From CAWJNF01 sp963844235 (GTDB lineage: Bacteria; Actinomycetota; Thermoleophilia; Gaiellales; Gaiellaceae): a stretch of 64,000 nucleotides of DNA. The position numbers and the translations under genes were made by a program. Under the pieces are notes generated by a model. The model was not told the DNA's origin. It made no database searches and saw only the letters and a program-made list of their open reading frames with translations. Numbering within the stretch: position 1 is the first letter of the stretch; every line of letters starts with the position of its first letter. The stretch lies in contig CAWJNF010000006.1 of NCBI GenBank assembly GCA_963844235.1, positions 62,001 through 126,000 of the forward strand, given 5' to 3'. Positions 51,316-59,601 of this stretch are shown here, piece by piece.

Positions 51316-51995
51316 GAGAGGTCGGGCCATTCGTCGCCGCGATAGGCGGCTTCCCAGAAGAGCCACTCGTAGCGTGCCGAGATCACGGCGTTTACGAGCA
51401 ACGGATCGAGCGTCGCGGCGTCTTCGCCCGCGCAGGCGCGGTCGACCGCCGACAGGGCGCCGAGCACTCCCTCCTCGAAGCTCGGGTCCACGTACATGTC
51501 GATCCACCGCTGGTAGCGCGGGTCCCGCGATCCAGTGTGCGCCAACGCCTTGCTCGTCTCCCAGTAGAGGAGGTAGCACGGCAGGACCGCGCCGAGTCCG
51601 GCCCGGTAGTCGCCGTAGGCGACTGCCTGCTTGACGAACGAGGAGTACCCGAGACATGTCGGCGACGGCTCGGCGGGCCGGAGTGTCTCCTGGGGCAGGT
51701 CGAGCTCGGCGGCGAGGCGCTCGACGAAGTCGCGCTCGCCCGCGAGCGCGAACGCCGCGCGGCGTGCGAAGAACTCGACATCGCCGGCTTCGCCGCCCCT
51801 GGCGCCGAGCAGCGCCAGCGCGCGAGCGTACTCGCCGAGGTACAGGAAGTTCTGTCCGAGATAGCGAGCGAAGGCCTCGGTGGGGAGCGACCCGTCCGTG
51901 AGCCCGGTGACGAACGGATGCCGGAGGATTGCCTGGAAGGCCGGCTCGATCACGTTCGAAAGCGCGTCCCGCGGCCGCCGGCCCGGGGCGTTCAC
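51312..51995 (-). CDS. TenA-family protein (paralog 2, Asp-to-Asn)
   Basis: A 227-residue TenA-fold protein inside the ABC transporter unit. It keeps Tyr117 (LGYSSF), Cys140 (LPCYLLYWET) and Glu210 (RYEWLFWEA), but the pyrimidine-binding Asp is Asn49 (YLGQNFLYL). In thiaminase II this Asp contacts the amino-pyrimidine ring, so the preferred substrate may be different, for example deaminated. GTG 51995 overlaps the DUF1989 stop, and its stop overlaps the permease start. Confidence 0.9.
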   Translation of the reverse strand: MNAPGRRPRDALSNVIEPAFQAILRHPFVTGLTDGSLPTEAFARYLGQNFLYLGEYARALALLGARGGEAGDVEFFARRAAFALAGERDFVERLAAELDLPQETLRPAEPSPTCLGYSSFVKQAVAYGDYRAGLGAVLPCYLLYWETSKALAHTGSRDPRYQRWIDMYVDPSFEEGVLGALSAVDRACAGEDAATLDPLLVNAVISARYEWLFWEAAYRGDEWPDLS

Positions 51996-52666
51996 CGGTC
52001 CGTCTCCGGCTCGAGCACCTCGACGCTCATCGGCGTGATCCGCCACCCGTTCGTCGGCGCGATCACGTCCATCGGGCACGTGCTCATCGCGGCCAGCAGA
52101 TCCATCTCCGCCCGCAGCGTGAGCCGGTCGCCCGCACGGCTGACCGGCTCGTGGATCTCCATCACCCGAGTGTCCGGATGGGGCACGGTATGCATGAAGA
52201 CGCCCAGCGGGTCCGGGATCTCCTCGGGCGCGATCCCATGCGGACCGAGCACGCTCTGGAGGAGCTCGTAGCAACCGGGCTGGGGCTCGACGCCGTAGAG
52301 CTCGTACATGCCGCGGTTGCACATCCGCCCGAAGAGATCGTGAACCCCTTTCGGCTCGGGAGTGTCCTCGACCACGGTCGCCATCACCCGGTAGCCGGTC
52401 GAGTAGATCCGGTCTCCGACCGTCAGTCCCAGCGGCGGCACGTACGCGCTCGTGTCGCGCAGGTTCCGCGTCCTTGTCCACGAGATCGAGATGCGCTCGC
52501 GCGGGTTCTCCTGCGAGAAGAGGGCCAGATCGCCGACCTGCTTGCCCTCGAGATCGGTGATGCGGATCAATGCGCCGCGCTTGCACGACCAGGCGAATGC
52601 AGCCTTGGGCGCGATCACCTGAGCGAGAACGACGGTGTGGTGGTCGACCGCCATTCCGTGCCTCAT
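51992..52666 (-). CDS. DUF1989 (urea-carboxylase-associated) protein
   Basis: A 224-residue DUF1989 protein. It has FAWSCKRGALIRITDLEGKQ, VGDLALFSQENPRERIS, GRMCNRGMYELYG and STCPMDVIAPTNG, whose Cys and His residues are the likely metal ligands. Relatives CgcE/CgcF deaminate carboxyguanidine; others accompany urea carboxylase. No urea or guanidine carboxylase is near, so it may act on an amidine, ureido or guanidino product of heterocycle opening. It is coupled by ATGA to the amidohydrolase and by GTGA to TenA 2. Confidence 0.9.
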   Translation of the reverse strand: MRHGMAVDHHTVVLAQVIAPKAAFAWSCKRGALIRITDLEGKQVGDLALFSQENPRERISISWTRTRNLRDTSAYVPPLGLTVGDRIYSTGYRVMATVVEDTPEPKGVHDLFGRMCNRGMYELYGVEPQPGCYELLQSVLGPHGIAPEEIPDPLGVFMHTVPHPDTRVMEIHEPVSRAGDRLTLRAEMDLLAAMSTCPMDVIAPTNGWRITPMSVEVLEPETDR

Positions 52667-54024
52667 TCCCCGACGGAGGACACCCGCGAGCCCGAGGCGA
52701 TTCCGAGCCGGTCGAGCAACGCGCCGACCGCCCGTCCGGCGTCGCGCGCGATCTCGGCGACGTCGCCCGTCACGAGATGCCCTCCGCGCACGACGACTCG
52801 CCCATCGACGATCGTGGTGTCGACGTGGCTCCCGTTCGTCGAGAAAACGAGCCGCGCGGGCAGGTTGCGCCGGTAGGCCTCCCGACCAGGATCGAAGAAA
52901 TCGGTACGGGCGTCGACGACGACGAGGTCGGCGAGCGCGTCGGGCGCGACGATGCCGGCGTCGACGTCGAGCGCGCGAGCACCGTTGCGGGTCGCCATCG
53001 CGAGGACCTCGTCGGCCGAGAGGGAGGCGGGATCCACGCGGCTGGCGCGCTGGAGGTACGCGGCCGTGCGCATGACGTCGAATAGATCGTTCGTGTTGTT
53101 GCCCTCCGTCGAGTCATGGCCCAGCCCGACGACGATCCCAGCGTCGATGAGATCGCGCACCCGTGCGATTCCCTCGCCCATCTTCGCGTTCGCGGTGGGG
53201 TTGTGCGAGACGCACGTGCCGCTATCGGACAGCATGCGGATCTCCTCGTCCGTCAGCCAGACGCAGTGTGCGGCGATGCACCGGGGCCCGAGCAGGCCGA
53301 AGTCGCGGGCGACCGCGACCGGTCGTTGGCCGAAGACGCGCTCGGCGAACTCGACCTCACCGGGCGACTCGCTGAGATGGATGTGGAGGCCGGCGCCGGT
53401 CTCGGCGACGAGCGTGCGCGTACGGTCGAGCAGATCCGGGGAGGCGAGCGGCAGCCACTCGATCCCGAAACGCACATGGACCCGGCCAGACCCAGCGCCG
53501 TCGAGCTCCCGGAACGCGGCGAGATTGTCTTCCAGTGAATCGAGCTCGTGCTCGGGGGTGGCGACCAGCCCGCTCAATGTCGCGCGGATGCCGAGCTCGT
53601 CGGCCGCGGCAGCACAAGCGTCGAGGTGGCGGAACATGTCGTTGACGGTCGTCGTCCCCGAGCAGAGCTGCTCCGCGTACATATGGCGGGCGCAGCGATA
53701 GACCGTATCCGGGTCGAGGTTCCGCATCACCGGATACCAGTAGTCGTTGAGGGCCCGCTCGAGCTCGAGCGACTCGGTGTGACCGCCGCGCTCGATCGCG
53801 GTGTGACAATGGAGGTCGACGAGGCCGGGCATGACGATCTTCCCGGTCGCGTCGATCACCTCCGCGTCGGCAGGAAGCTCGGTGGTTGCCGCCGCTTCAG
53901 GATCGAGCACCCTCGCGATCCTCGTCCCCTCGACGACGACGGTGCCGCCGACGTGCACGGTGCGCGCGTCGTCTAGCGTGACGACCGTCCCGCCGCTGAT
54001 GACGAGGGCGTGCCCTTCAGTCAC
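52663..54024 (-). CDS. TRZ/ATZ-type amidohydrolase (deaminase-like)
   Basis: A 453-residue amidohydrolase. The metal ligands are His72/His74 (DLHCHTA), His in GLHIHLSES and AAHCVWL, and Asp in GLGHDSTEGNN. The family includes guanine, S-adenosylhomocysteine, cytosine-like and chlorotriazine deaminases, so deamination of a 4-aminopyrimidine is chemically plausible. GTG 54024 was chosen because GGGAGG lies just upstream; a longer frame to 54069 looks unlike the family. It follows the binding-protein gene by 85 bp. Confidence 0.9.
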   Translation of the reverse strand: MTEGHALVISGGTVVTLDDARTVHVGGTVVVEGTRIARVLDPEAAATTELPADAEVIDATGKIVMPGLVDLHCHTAIERGGHTESLELERALNDYWYPVMRNLDPDTVYRCARHMYAEQLCSGTTTVNDMFRHLDACAAAADELGIRATLSGLVATPEHELDSLEDNLAAFRELDGAGSGRVHVRFGIEWLPLASPDLLDRTRTLVAETGAGLHIHLSESPGEVEFAERVFGQRPVAVARDFGLLGPRCIAAHCVWLTDEEIRMLSDSGTCVSHNPTANAKMGEGIARVRDLIDAGIVVGLGHDSTEGNNTNDLFDVMRTAAYLQRASRVDPASLSADEVLAMATRNGARALDVDAGIVAPDALADLVVVDARTDFFDPGREAYRRNLPARLVFSTNGSHVDTTIVDGRVVVRGGHLVTGDVAEIARDAGRAVGALLDRLGIASGSRVSSVGE

Positions 54025-54109
54025 GGAGCCTCCCGAGCGGACACGGACGCGATGCCCGGTGCTGCCCACCAGACCCAGGCCCGCGGCCGAACGATTCGGG
54101 TCTCCTCGC

Positions 54110-55225
54110 CTAGCAGCCCTCGAGCAGCTCGTTCGTAGCCATGTCCGCGAAGGCTGGCGGAGCTGCGATCACGCCGGCGTCCGTGAGGAGGTCCACGATC
54201 CCGGTGAACTGCTCCTCGAGCATGCAGCCCCAGGTCCCGTTCGCGTCCAGGTACTGCGGGGCACGGAACTCGGCGCTCCGGCTCACGAGCTCCTGGCTCT
54301 CTCCCAGCTCCGGTACCTCCGTCGTCAGGATCTCAGCCGTCTCCGCCGGGTTCTCGGCCGCGAAGGCGTAGCCCTGTGCGAGCGCGGCGAGCGCCCGCTC
54401 GAGCGCGTCGGCCTTCGAGGCGATCAGCTCGCCCGAGGTGACGAAGACGACATCCGGGAAGATGTAGCCCTCCACGTAATCCTTGTACGGGAACGTGTTG
54501 AGCGGTGAGCCCGAGATCTCGGCGCCGATCTCGCTCCAGCCCTCGTAGACGGCGCTGAAGTCCACTTCGCCGCTCGACAGGGCCTCGATCGCTCCCGTCG
54601 AGAGGATGACCTCCTCGAACACGGGCTCGACACCTGCTCCTTCGAGGATCGCCTCGACGACCGGTGCCTCGTGTGGCGTTCCGTAGCCGCCGTACTTCTT
54701 GCCGGAGAAGTCGGCGGGGCCCTCGAGCGGTGAGTCCGCGAGCGTCACGAGCGAGGCGTTGTTGACCTGGATGATCTCCGCGACCATCTTCAGATCGGTG
54801 CCGTCCGCGACCTGGATCGCGATGTCGGCCGGGAAGCCGACCACGAGATCCGCCTCGCCGCCTGCGATGAGCGCGGTCGGAGGCGTTCCGAATGCGAAGG
54901 GAATCACCTCGGCCTCGATTCCCTGCTCCTCGAAGTAGCCGTTCGCGAGCGCGGCATAGATGCCCGAGTGGTTGGTGTTCGGCGTGAAGTCGAGCGCGAT
55001 CCTGATCGACTCGACCTCGGGCGCGGGCTCTTCGGCCGGCGGCTCGGCCGGGGCAGGCTCCTCCGCCGGCGGCTCGGCCGGCGCTGTTGGCTCGGCCGGC
55101 GCGGGTTCCGCCGCGGCCGGGGGCGCAGCTTCCTCTCCATCGTCCCCGCCGCAAGCGGCGAGGCCCAGCGCGAACGCGAGGAGCGCCAGCAGCAGCCAGA
55201 CCCCTCCCCTTCTCCTCCGGGTCAT
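54110..55225 (-). CDS. THI5/NMT1-like ABC substrate-binding lipoprotein
   Basis: A 371-residue lipoprotein with signal LLLALLAFALGLAACGG (lipobox Cys). A 45-residue Pro-Ala-Glu linker made of repeated PAEPPAEEPA units precedes the binding domain. The domain opens RIALDFTPNTNHSGIYAALA, the THI5/ThiY pattern for aminopyrimidine binders, and continues GTPPTALIAGGEADLVVG and NNASLVTLADSPLEGP. It delivers a thiamin precursor-like pyrimidine, or a similar compound, to the importer at 49679-51315. It is the first gene of the unit and divergent from the GMC fusion gene. Confidence 0.92.
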   Translation of the reverse strand: MTRRRRGGVWLLLALLAFALGLAACGGDDGEEAAPPAAAEPAPAEPTAPAEPPAEEPAPAEPPAEEPAPEVESIRIALDFTPNTNHSGIYAALANGYFEEQGIEAEVIPFAFGTPPTALIAGGEADLVVGFPADIAIQVADGTDLKMVAEIIQVNNASLVTLADSPLEGPADFSGKKYGGYGTPHEAPVVEAILEGAGVEPVFEEVILSTGAIEALSSGEVDFSAVYEGWSEIGAEISGSPLNTFPYKDYVEGYIFPDVVFVTSGELIASKADALERALAALAQGYAFAAENPAETAEILTTEVPELGESQELVSRSAEFRAPQYLDANGTWGCMLEEQFTGIVDLLTDAGVIAAPPAFADMATNELLEGC

Positions 55226-55263
55226 CGTCGACTCCTCCCGCTCTGGGGACCCAAGCTCGGGAC

Positions 55264-55354
55264 ATCGTATATGAGGCCCAGAGGTAGGGCGGGTGGAGAC
55301 TCGAGGCCGCAGTCACGTGTTCCGCCGAGAGGCCATATGCGATATATGAGGCGC
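55264..55354. promoter_or_regulatory. Divergent promoter region with repeated ATATGAGGC motifs
   Basis: ATCGTATATGAGGCC at 55264-55278 and GCGATATATGAGGCGC at 55339-55354 are near copies in the same orientation within the 210-bp gap between the binding-protein and GMC genes. The first contains TCGTATAT, the complement of ATATACGA, close to the AGATACGA motif at 46700 and 63002/63033. They could be operators or -10 regions. I see no thiamin (TPP) riboswitch here. Confidence 0.5.
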
Positions 55355-55435
55355 TATGCCGCAGCCGGGCGAGCCTCCAGAACGCCGAGAGTTGACGCGG
55401 GCCCGTGGACGGTTGGGTCCGCCTGAGGCCGGCCG

Positions 55436-57637
55436 GTGAGCGGCTCGACCGCGTACATCGGCCTGGACGAGCCGACGGGCCGGCGCATACTCGATGAAGG
55501 CGCGCGCGACATGCTTGCGGCCCTCGTCGCCTGTCTGGTGCCCGGCGACAGTCACTGGCCGGCGGCCGGTCGCGCCGTGGTCGACTACCTCGATGCCAGC
55601 GCTGCCCGAGAGCCTGGGGTCGAAGCCGATCTGCAGCGCATGTGTCGGGAGATCGCCGAGCGCGCCGGGGACGCGTCTGACGCGGAAAGGACGGATGGCG
55701 AGCACGGCGCCCTGGAGACTCTGCTCGCGGATCTCGAACGGCGCGAGCCGATCCTCTTCGAGTCGTTTCGCGCGCTCGTCTACGAGGGCTACTACCGCGA
55801 TCGGGAGCTCGACGCCCTCGTGGAGGAGCGAACCGGATACGCGGCCCGCGTCGCCCTCGAAGGGCTCGAGCTCCCGGCGTTCGACACGCGTCTGCTCGAC
55901 CGGGTGGCTCGGATCCCGGGGAGGTTTCCCGACGTCGGCGCGACGGATGTTCTGGAGGACGAGACGTGGCCGCCCTCGACCGCGCCCACCTCGGTTCGCT
56001 CGGGCGGCCGTGCACAGGGCTCGTACCGGAAGGCCAGATCCCGCGTCGCCGACGTGCTCGTCATCGGGGCCGGCGCGGCGGGGGCCGCCGTTTGCGCCAG
56101 ACTCGGGAGCCGCGGCCTAGACGTCCTCTGCCTGGAGCAAGGCGAGTGGTATCCGCCGGACGATCGCCCCAAGGCGTTCCCGGACTGGGAGGTACGCGAC
56201 CGGAGGGCATGGAGCCCACGCGTCGCGGACCGTGACTCGCCGTGCGACTACCCGGTCGCGAGTGTCGGCGACGATCCGGTCGACGTCCTCATGGTCGCGG
56301 CGGTCGGAGGAAGCACCGTCGCGTACGGAGGCCACTTCTGGCGGCTGTCGCCGTCGGACTTCCGGCTCGGAACGGCCGAGGGCTTCGGAGTCGACTGGCC
56401 GATCTCATACTCGGACCTCGCTCCCTACTACACGCTCAACGAGCGCGCCACCGGGGTTTCGGGGCTCGAGGGCGACCCGACCGGGCCCCGGCGTGCTCCG
56501 AGCTTGCAGCCACCGCTACCGATCGGACCGGCGGGCGATCGATTCGCGCCGGCTTTCGAGCGACTCGGCTGGGCCTGGTGGGTCCAGGACCAGGCGATCG
56601 TCTCCCAACCCCAGGTGGGGCGGGCCGCCTGCACGAATCGGGGGTTCTGCCGTCTGGGCTGTCCGTCCGGCGCGCTCTCGACCGCAGACATCACGTACTG
56701 GCCGCGCGCGCTTGAGGCAGGCGTGGAGCTGCGCACCCGCAGCACCGTCCGCGAGCTCGTTCTCGACCGCGGCGGTCGGATGGCCGGTGCGCTCTACCAC
56801 GACGGTGCCGGTCGCCTGCACGAGGCGCGAGCGCGCGTGGTGGTGGTCTGCGCCAACGGGATCGGCACGCCGCGTCTTCTGCTGATGTCGCGTCCACCCG
56901 GCCATCCCGATGGTCTCGCGAACTCGAGCGGGCTCGTCGGGCGCAACCTCATGCTCCACGTCTCGGCCTATGCCTTCGCTCGTTTCGCCGAGCGTATCGA
57001 CGGATGGCAGGGGGCGTTCGGCGTCGCCGTCGCCTCGCGTGAGTTCGCCGAGACGGATCGGGACAGTGGCTTCCAGCGGGGCCACATCATCTCGGTCCTG
57101 CGCGGTGGCGCGCCGCTGATGACCGCGCTCGCCAGGGCGCCCTGGGGAACCGGCCACCACGAGGCGCTCGAGCGTCATCTCGGCCACGATGTCGGGATCT
57201 GGATCTGCGGCGACGATGCGCCGGAGGCGCACAACTGTGTGGAGCTCGACGAGGCGCACCGCGATGCCTTCGGTCTTCCGGGCGTGCGGATCCGCTACAG
57301 GCTCTCGGCGAACAGCGAAGCGATGGCTGCGACTGCAATCGAGCGCGTGCGGGCCCTCTGCGACGCTGCCGGTGCTGTGGAGGTCACCGTCGACTACGGA
57401 CCTCGACCCGTGATCGGCTGGCATCTGATGGGGACGGCTCGGATGGGCGGCGATCCAGGAACCGCTGTCGTCGATGCGACGCACCGATCGCACGACGTCC
57501 GGAATCTGTTTCTCGTCGACGGCAGCTCGATGCCAACCGGGGGCTGCGTGAACCCGACAAACACGATCCAGGCGATGGCGCTGCGCGCCGCAGACGCCGT
57601 CTGGACGTCGAGACGGGAGTGGAGCGTGCCTGCGTGA
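55436..57637 (+). CDS. GMC dehydrogenase fused to a gluconate 2-dehydrogenase subunit-3-like domain
   Basis: A 733-residue protein. Residues 1-180 resemble the small subunit of gluconate 2-dehydrogenase (MLAALVACLVPGDSHWPAAG, then LYARVAL-type helices). From residue 205 it is a GMC enzyme with VLVIGAGAAGAAVCARLG, VAAVGGSTVAYGGHFW, a Cys-rich insert CTNRGFCRLGCPSGALS, and VIGWHLMGTARMGG with a later Asn in GGCVNPTNTIQA. It would oxidise an alcohol such as a hydroxymethyl group. The separate-gene version is at 40035/41660. GTG 55436 was chosen as start. Confidence 0.9.
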   Translation: MSGSTAYIGLDEPTGRRILDEGARDMLAALVACLVPGDSHWPAAGRAVVDYLDASAAREPGVEADLQRMCREIAERAGDASDAERTDGEHGALETLLADLERREPILFESFRALVYEGYYRDRELDALVEERTGYAARVALEGLELPAFDTRLLDRVARIPGRFPDVGATDVLEDETWPPSTAPTSVRSGGRAQGSYRKARSRVADVLVIGAGAAGAAVCARLGSRGLDVLCLEQGEWYPPDDRPKAFPDWEVRDRRAWSPRVADRDSPCDYPVASVGDDPVDVLMVAAVGGSTVAYGGHFWRLSPSDFRLGTAEGFGVDWPISYSDLAPYYTLNERATGVSGLEGDPTGPRRAPSLQPPLPIGPAGDRFAPAFERLGWAWWVQDQAIVSQPQVGRAACTNRGFCRLGCPSGALSTADITYWPRALEAGVELRTRSTVRELVLDRGGRMAGALYHDGAGRLHEARARVVVVCANGIGTPRLLLMSRPPGHPDGLANSSGLVGRNLMLHVSAYAFARFAERIDGWQGAFGVAVASREFAETDRDSGFQRGHIISVLRGGAPLMTALARAPWGTGHHEALERHLGHDVGIWICGDDAPEAHNCVELDEAHRDAFGLPGVRIRYRLSANSEAMAATAIERVRALCDAAGAVEVTVDYGPRPVIGWHLMGTARMGGDPGTAVVDATHRSHDVRNLFLVDGSSMPTGGCVNPTNTIQAMALRAADAVWTSRREWSVPA

Positions 57638-58778
57638 CTCGCGGTACCCGCTCGAGGGCATCAAGGTCGTCGACCTCACCCAGTACGTCGCCGGCCCCTA
57701 CTGCACCCAGGTGCTGGCCGATCTCGGGGCCGAGGTGCTGAAGGTCGAGCGGCCGGGTACGGGAGACGTCTACCGCCACCAGGGGCCGGTCTTCAAGGAG
57801 GGCGAGAGCGCAAGCTTCCTGACCCTCAACCGGGGCAAGCGCTCGGTCGCGCTCGACCTCGGCTCCGACGATGCCCGCGCGCGACTCGAGCAGCTGCTCG
57901 CCGACGCCGACGTGCTCGTCGAGAACATGCGCCCGGGCTCGCTCGCGAAGTTCGGACTCGACTACGCGGCCGTGCACGAGCGCCACCCGTATCTCATATA
58001 CGCGTCGATCTCGGCCTTCGGACAGGAGGGCCCGCTCGCCCAGGACGGTGGCTACGACACGACCATCCAGGCCTTGTCCGGACTGATGGCGATGACGGGC
58101 CACCCCGGTGGCCCGCCGGCGAAGATCCCGGTGGCCGCTCTCGATTTCGGCAGTGCCCTCTACGCCGTGATCGGGATCCAGGCGGCGTTGGCGCAGCGCG
58201 AGCGCACCGGAGTCGGGCAGTGGGTGCGGACGTCGTTGCTCGAGTGCGCGCTCGCCTGGGAGTCGATGCACGTCATTACGTACCTGCTCGGTGGGGAGGA
58301 GCCCGGTCCGGCGGGCACGCGCAGCCCGTTCTTCGCGCCGTACGAGGCCTATCGGACGGCGGACGGCTACCTCGTCGTCGTCGGGACGGGTGGGCGGGAC
58401 TCCTGGGGAAACCTCTGTCGCACGCTCGGGCTGGAGCTTCTGATCGACGATCCGCGCTTCGCGACGAACGCCCAACGGGTCGCGAACGCCGAGGAGCTAC
58501 GCGGGGAGCTCGAGGCGGCGTTCGTTCGGCGCCCGAGCGGAGAGTGGATCGAAGCGCTGACTGCGGTCGGCGTCGCGTGCGCGCCCGTTCAGCGCCTGGC
58601 GCAGGTGCTCGAGTCCGAGCAGGTTCGCGCGCTCGAGATGGTCCGCGAGCTCGATCATCCCGTCGCAGGGGCCATCCCAACCGTGCGCCTTCCCGTCACG
58701 ATGTCGGGCGCCAGCACGACCTCCGACACGCCGCCGCCGGCTCTCGACGCGGAGCGCGAGGCCCGAAGCGCGGACTGA
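57630..58778 (+). CDS. Class III CoA-transferase
   Basis: A 382-residue family III (CaiB/Frc) CoA-transferase. It begins YPLEGIKVVDLTQYVAGPYC, with LGAEVLKVERP, LNRGKRSVALDL and the catalytic Asp172 in ALDFGSALYA. The family N-terminus can only be reached from CTG 57630, preceded by GGGAGTGGAG at 57615-57624. The first GTG in frame (57711) would cut off the CoA-binding start. The gene overlaps the GMC stop by 8 bp, so the two are coupled. It would activate an organic acid as a CoA ester. Confidence 0.9.
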   Translation: MRDSRYPLEGIKVVDLTQYVAGPYCTQVLADLGAEVLKVERPGTGDVYRHQGPVFKEGESASFLTLNRGKRSVALDLGSDDARARLEQLLADADVLVENMRPGSLAKFGLDYAAVHERHPYLIYASISAFGQEGPLAQDGGYDTTIQALSGLMAMTGHPGGPPAKIPVAALDFGSALYAVIGIQAALAQRERTGVGQWVRTSLLECALAWESMHVITYLLGGEEPGPAGTRSPFFAPYEAYRTADGYLVVVGTGGRDSWGNLCRTLGLELLIDDPRFATNAQRVANAEELRGELEAAFVRRPSGEWIEALTAVGVACAPVQRLAQVLESEQVRALEMVRELDHPVAGAIPTVRLPVTMSGASTTSDTPPPALDAEREARSAD

Positions 58779-58857
58779 GGCGCCCGGGCTCAGTCCCGGG
58801 TCGCCATGCGTGTGCGTGCGTGCAGGGCTCGGCAACCCGGGCTGTGCCGCTGCCTGC

Positions 58858-59601
58858 TCAGGCCATCCGCCCGCCGTCGACGTTGATGACCGCGCCGTTC
58901 AGGTAGGCGGCCTCGGGCTCGGCGAGGAACGAGACGAGACGGGCGATCTCCTCCGCGGTGCCGACACGGCCGATCGGTATATGAGACACGATGTCCGCTG
59001 CGATCTCCGGATCGTCGAGGTACTTGTCGACCTGCGGGGTGCGCACGTAGCCGGGGCAGATGATCGGCACCCAGAAGCCGCGACGGCCGAGCTCCTTCGC
59101 CATGGTGCGCGCCAGCAGTATCTGGCCGCCCTTCGAGGCGCTGTAGTCGGCGAAGCCCTCCTCGGAAGCGAGGCCCGAGATCGACGCGTTGAAGATGATC
59201 GCGCCGCCGTCCGGCATGCGGCGGGCCGCGCCGCGGGCCACGAGGAAAGACCCGACGCAGTTCACGTCGATGACGTGGCGGAAGAACTCGGCGTCGATCT
59301 CGAGGCAGCCGCGATTCTGACCGTCGATGCCCGCGTTGACGAAGACCGCATCGAGCCGACCGAGGTACCGCAGGGCCGCGTCGAGCGCCGCCTCGACCTC
59401 GCTCTCGACGGAAACGTCTGCCGGCTGACCTGCTGCATGCTCGCCGAGCTCCGCGAGCGCCGCATCGAGCTTCTCCGCCGCACGGCCGACGATGTAGACG
59501 TTGGCGCCCTCCTCCACGAACCGCTTGGCTGCCGCGAGCCCCATCCCGGTCGTCCCGCCGGAGACGAAGACGCCACGGCCTTCGTGCCGGCCCCCGCTCA
59601 C
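58858..59601 (-). CDS. SDR-family oxidoreductase
   Basis: A 247-residue SDR. It has VFVSGGTTGMGLAAAKRF, VNAGIDGQNRG, Ser in FNASISGLAS, YSASKGG and YLNGAVINVDGG. GTG 59601 overlaps the stop of TenA 3. It is the last gene of a minus-strand unit (NicX-like, TenA 4, ADH, LLM, TenA 3, SDR) and probably oxidises or reduces an alcohol/aldehyde intermediate. Confidence 0.92.
   Translation of the reverse strand: MSGGRHEGRGVFVSGGTTGMGLAAAKRFVEEGANVYIVGRAAEKLDAALAELGEHAAGQPADVSVESEVEAALDAALRYLGRLDAVFVNAGIDGQNRGCLEIDAEFFRHVIDVNCVGSFLVARGAARRMPDGGAIIFNASISGLASEEGFADYSASKGGQILLARTMAKELGRRGFWVPIICPGYVRTPQVDKYLDDPEIAADIVSHIPIGRVGTAEEIARLVSFLAEPEAAYLNGAVINVDGGRMA

Noticed and set aside
58975..58995. GGTATATGAGACAC inside the SDR gene as another copy of the TenA-region motif
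   Set aside because: It lies in the coding sequence far from any start, and lacks the ATACGA core.
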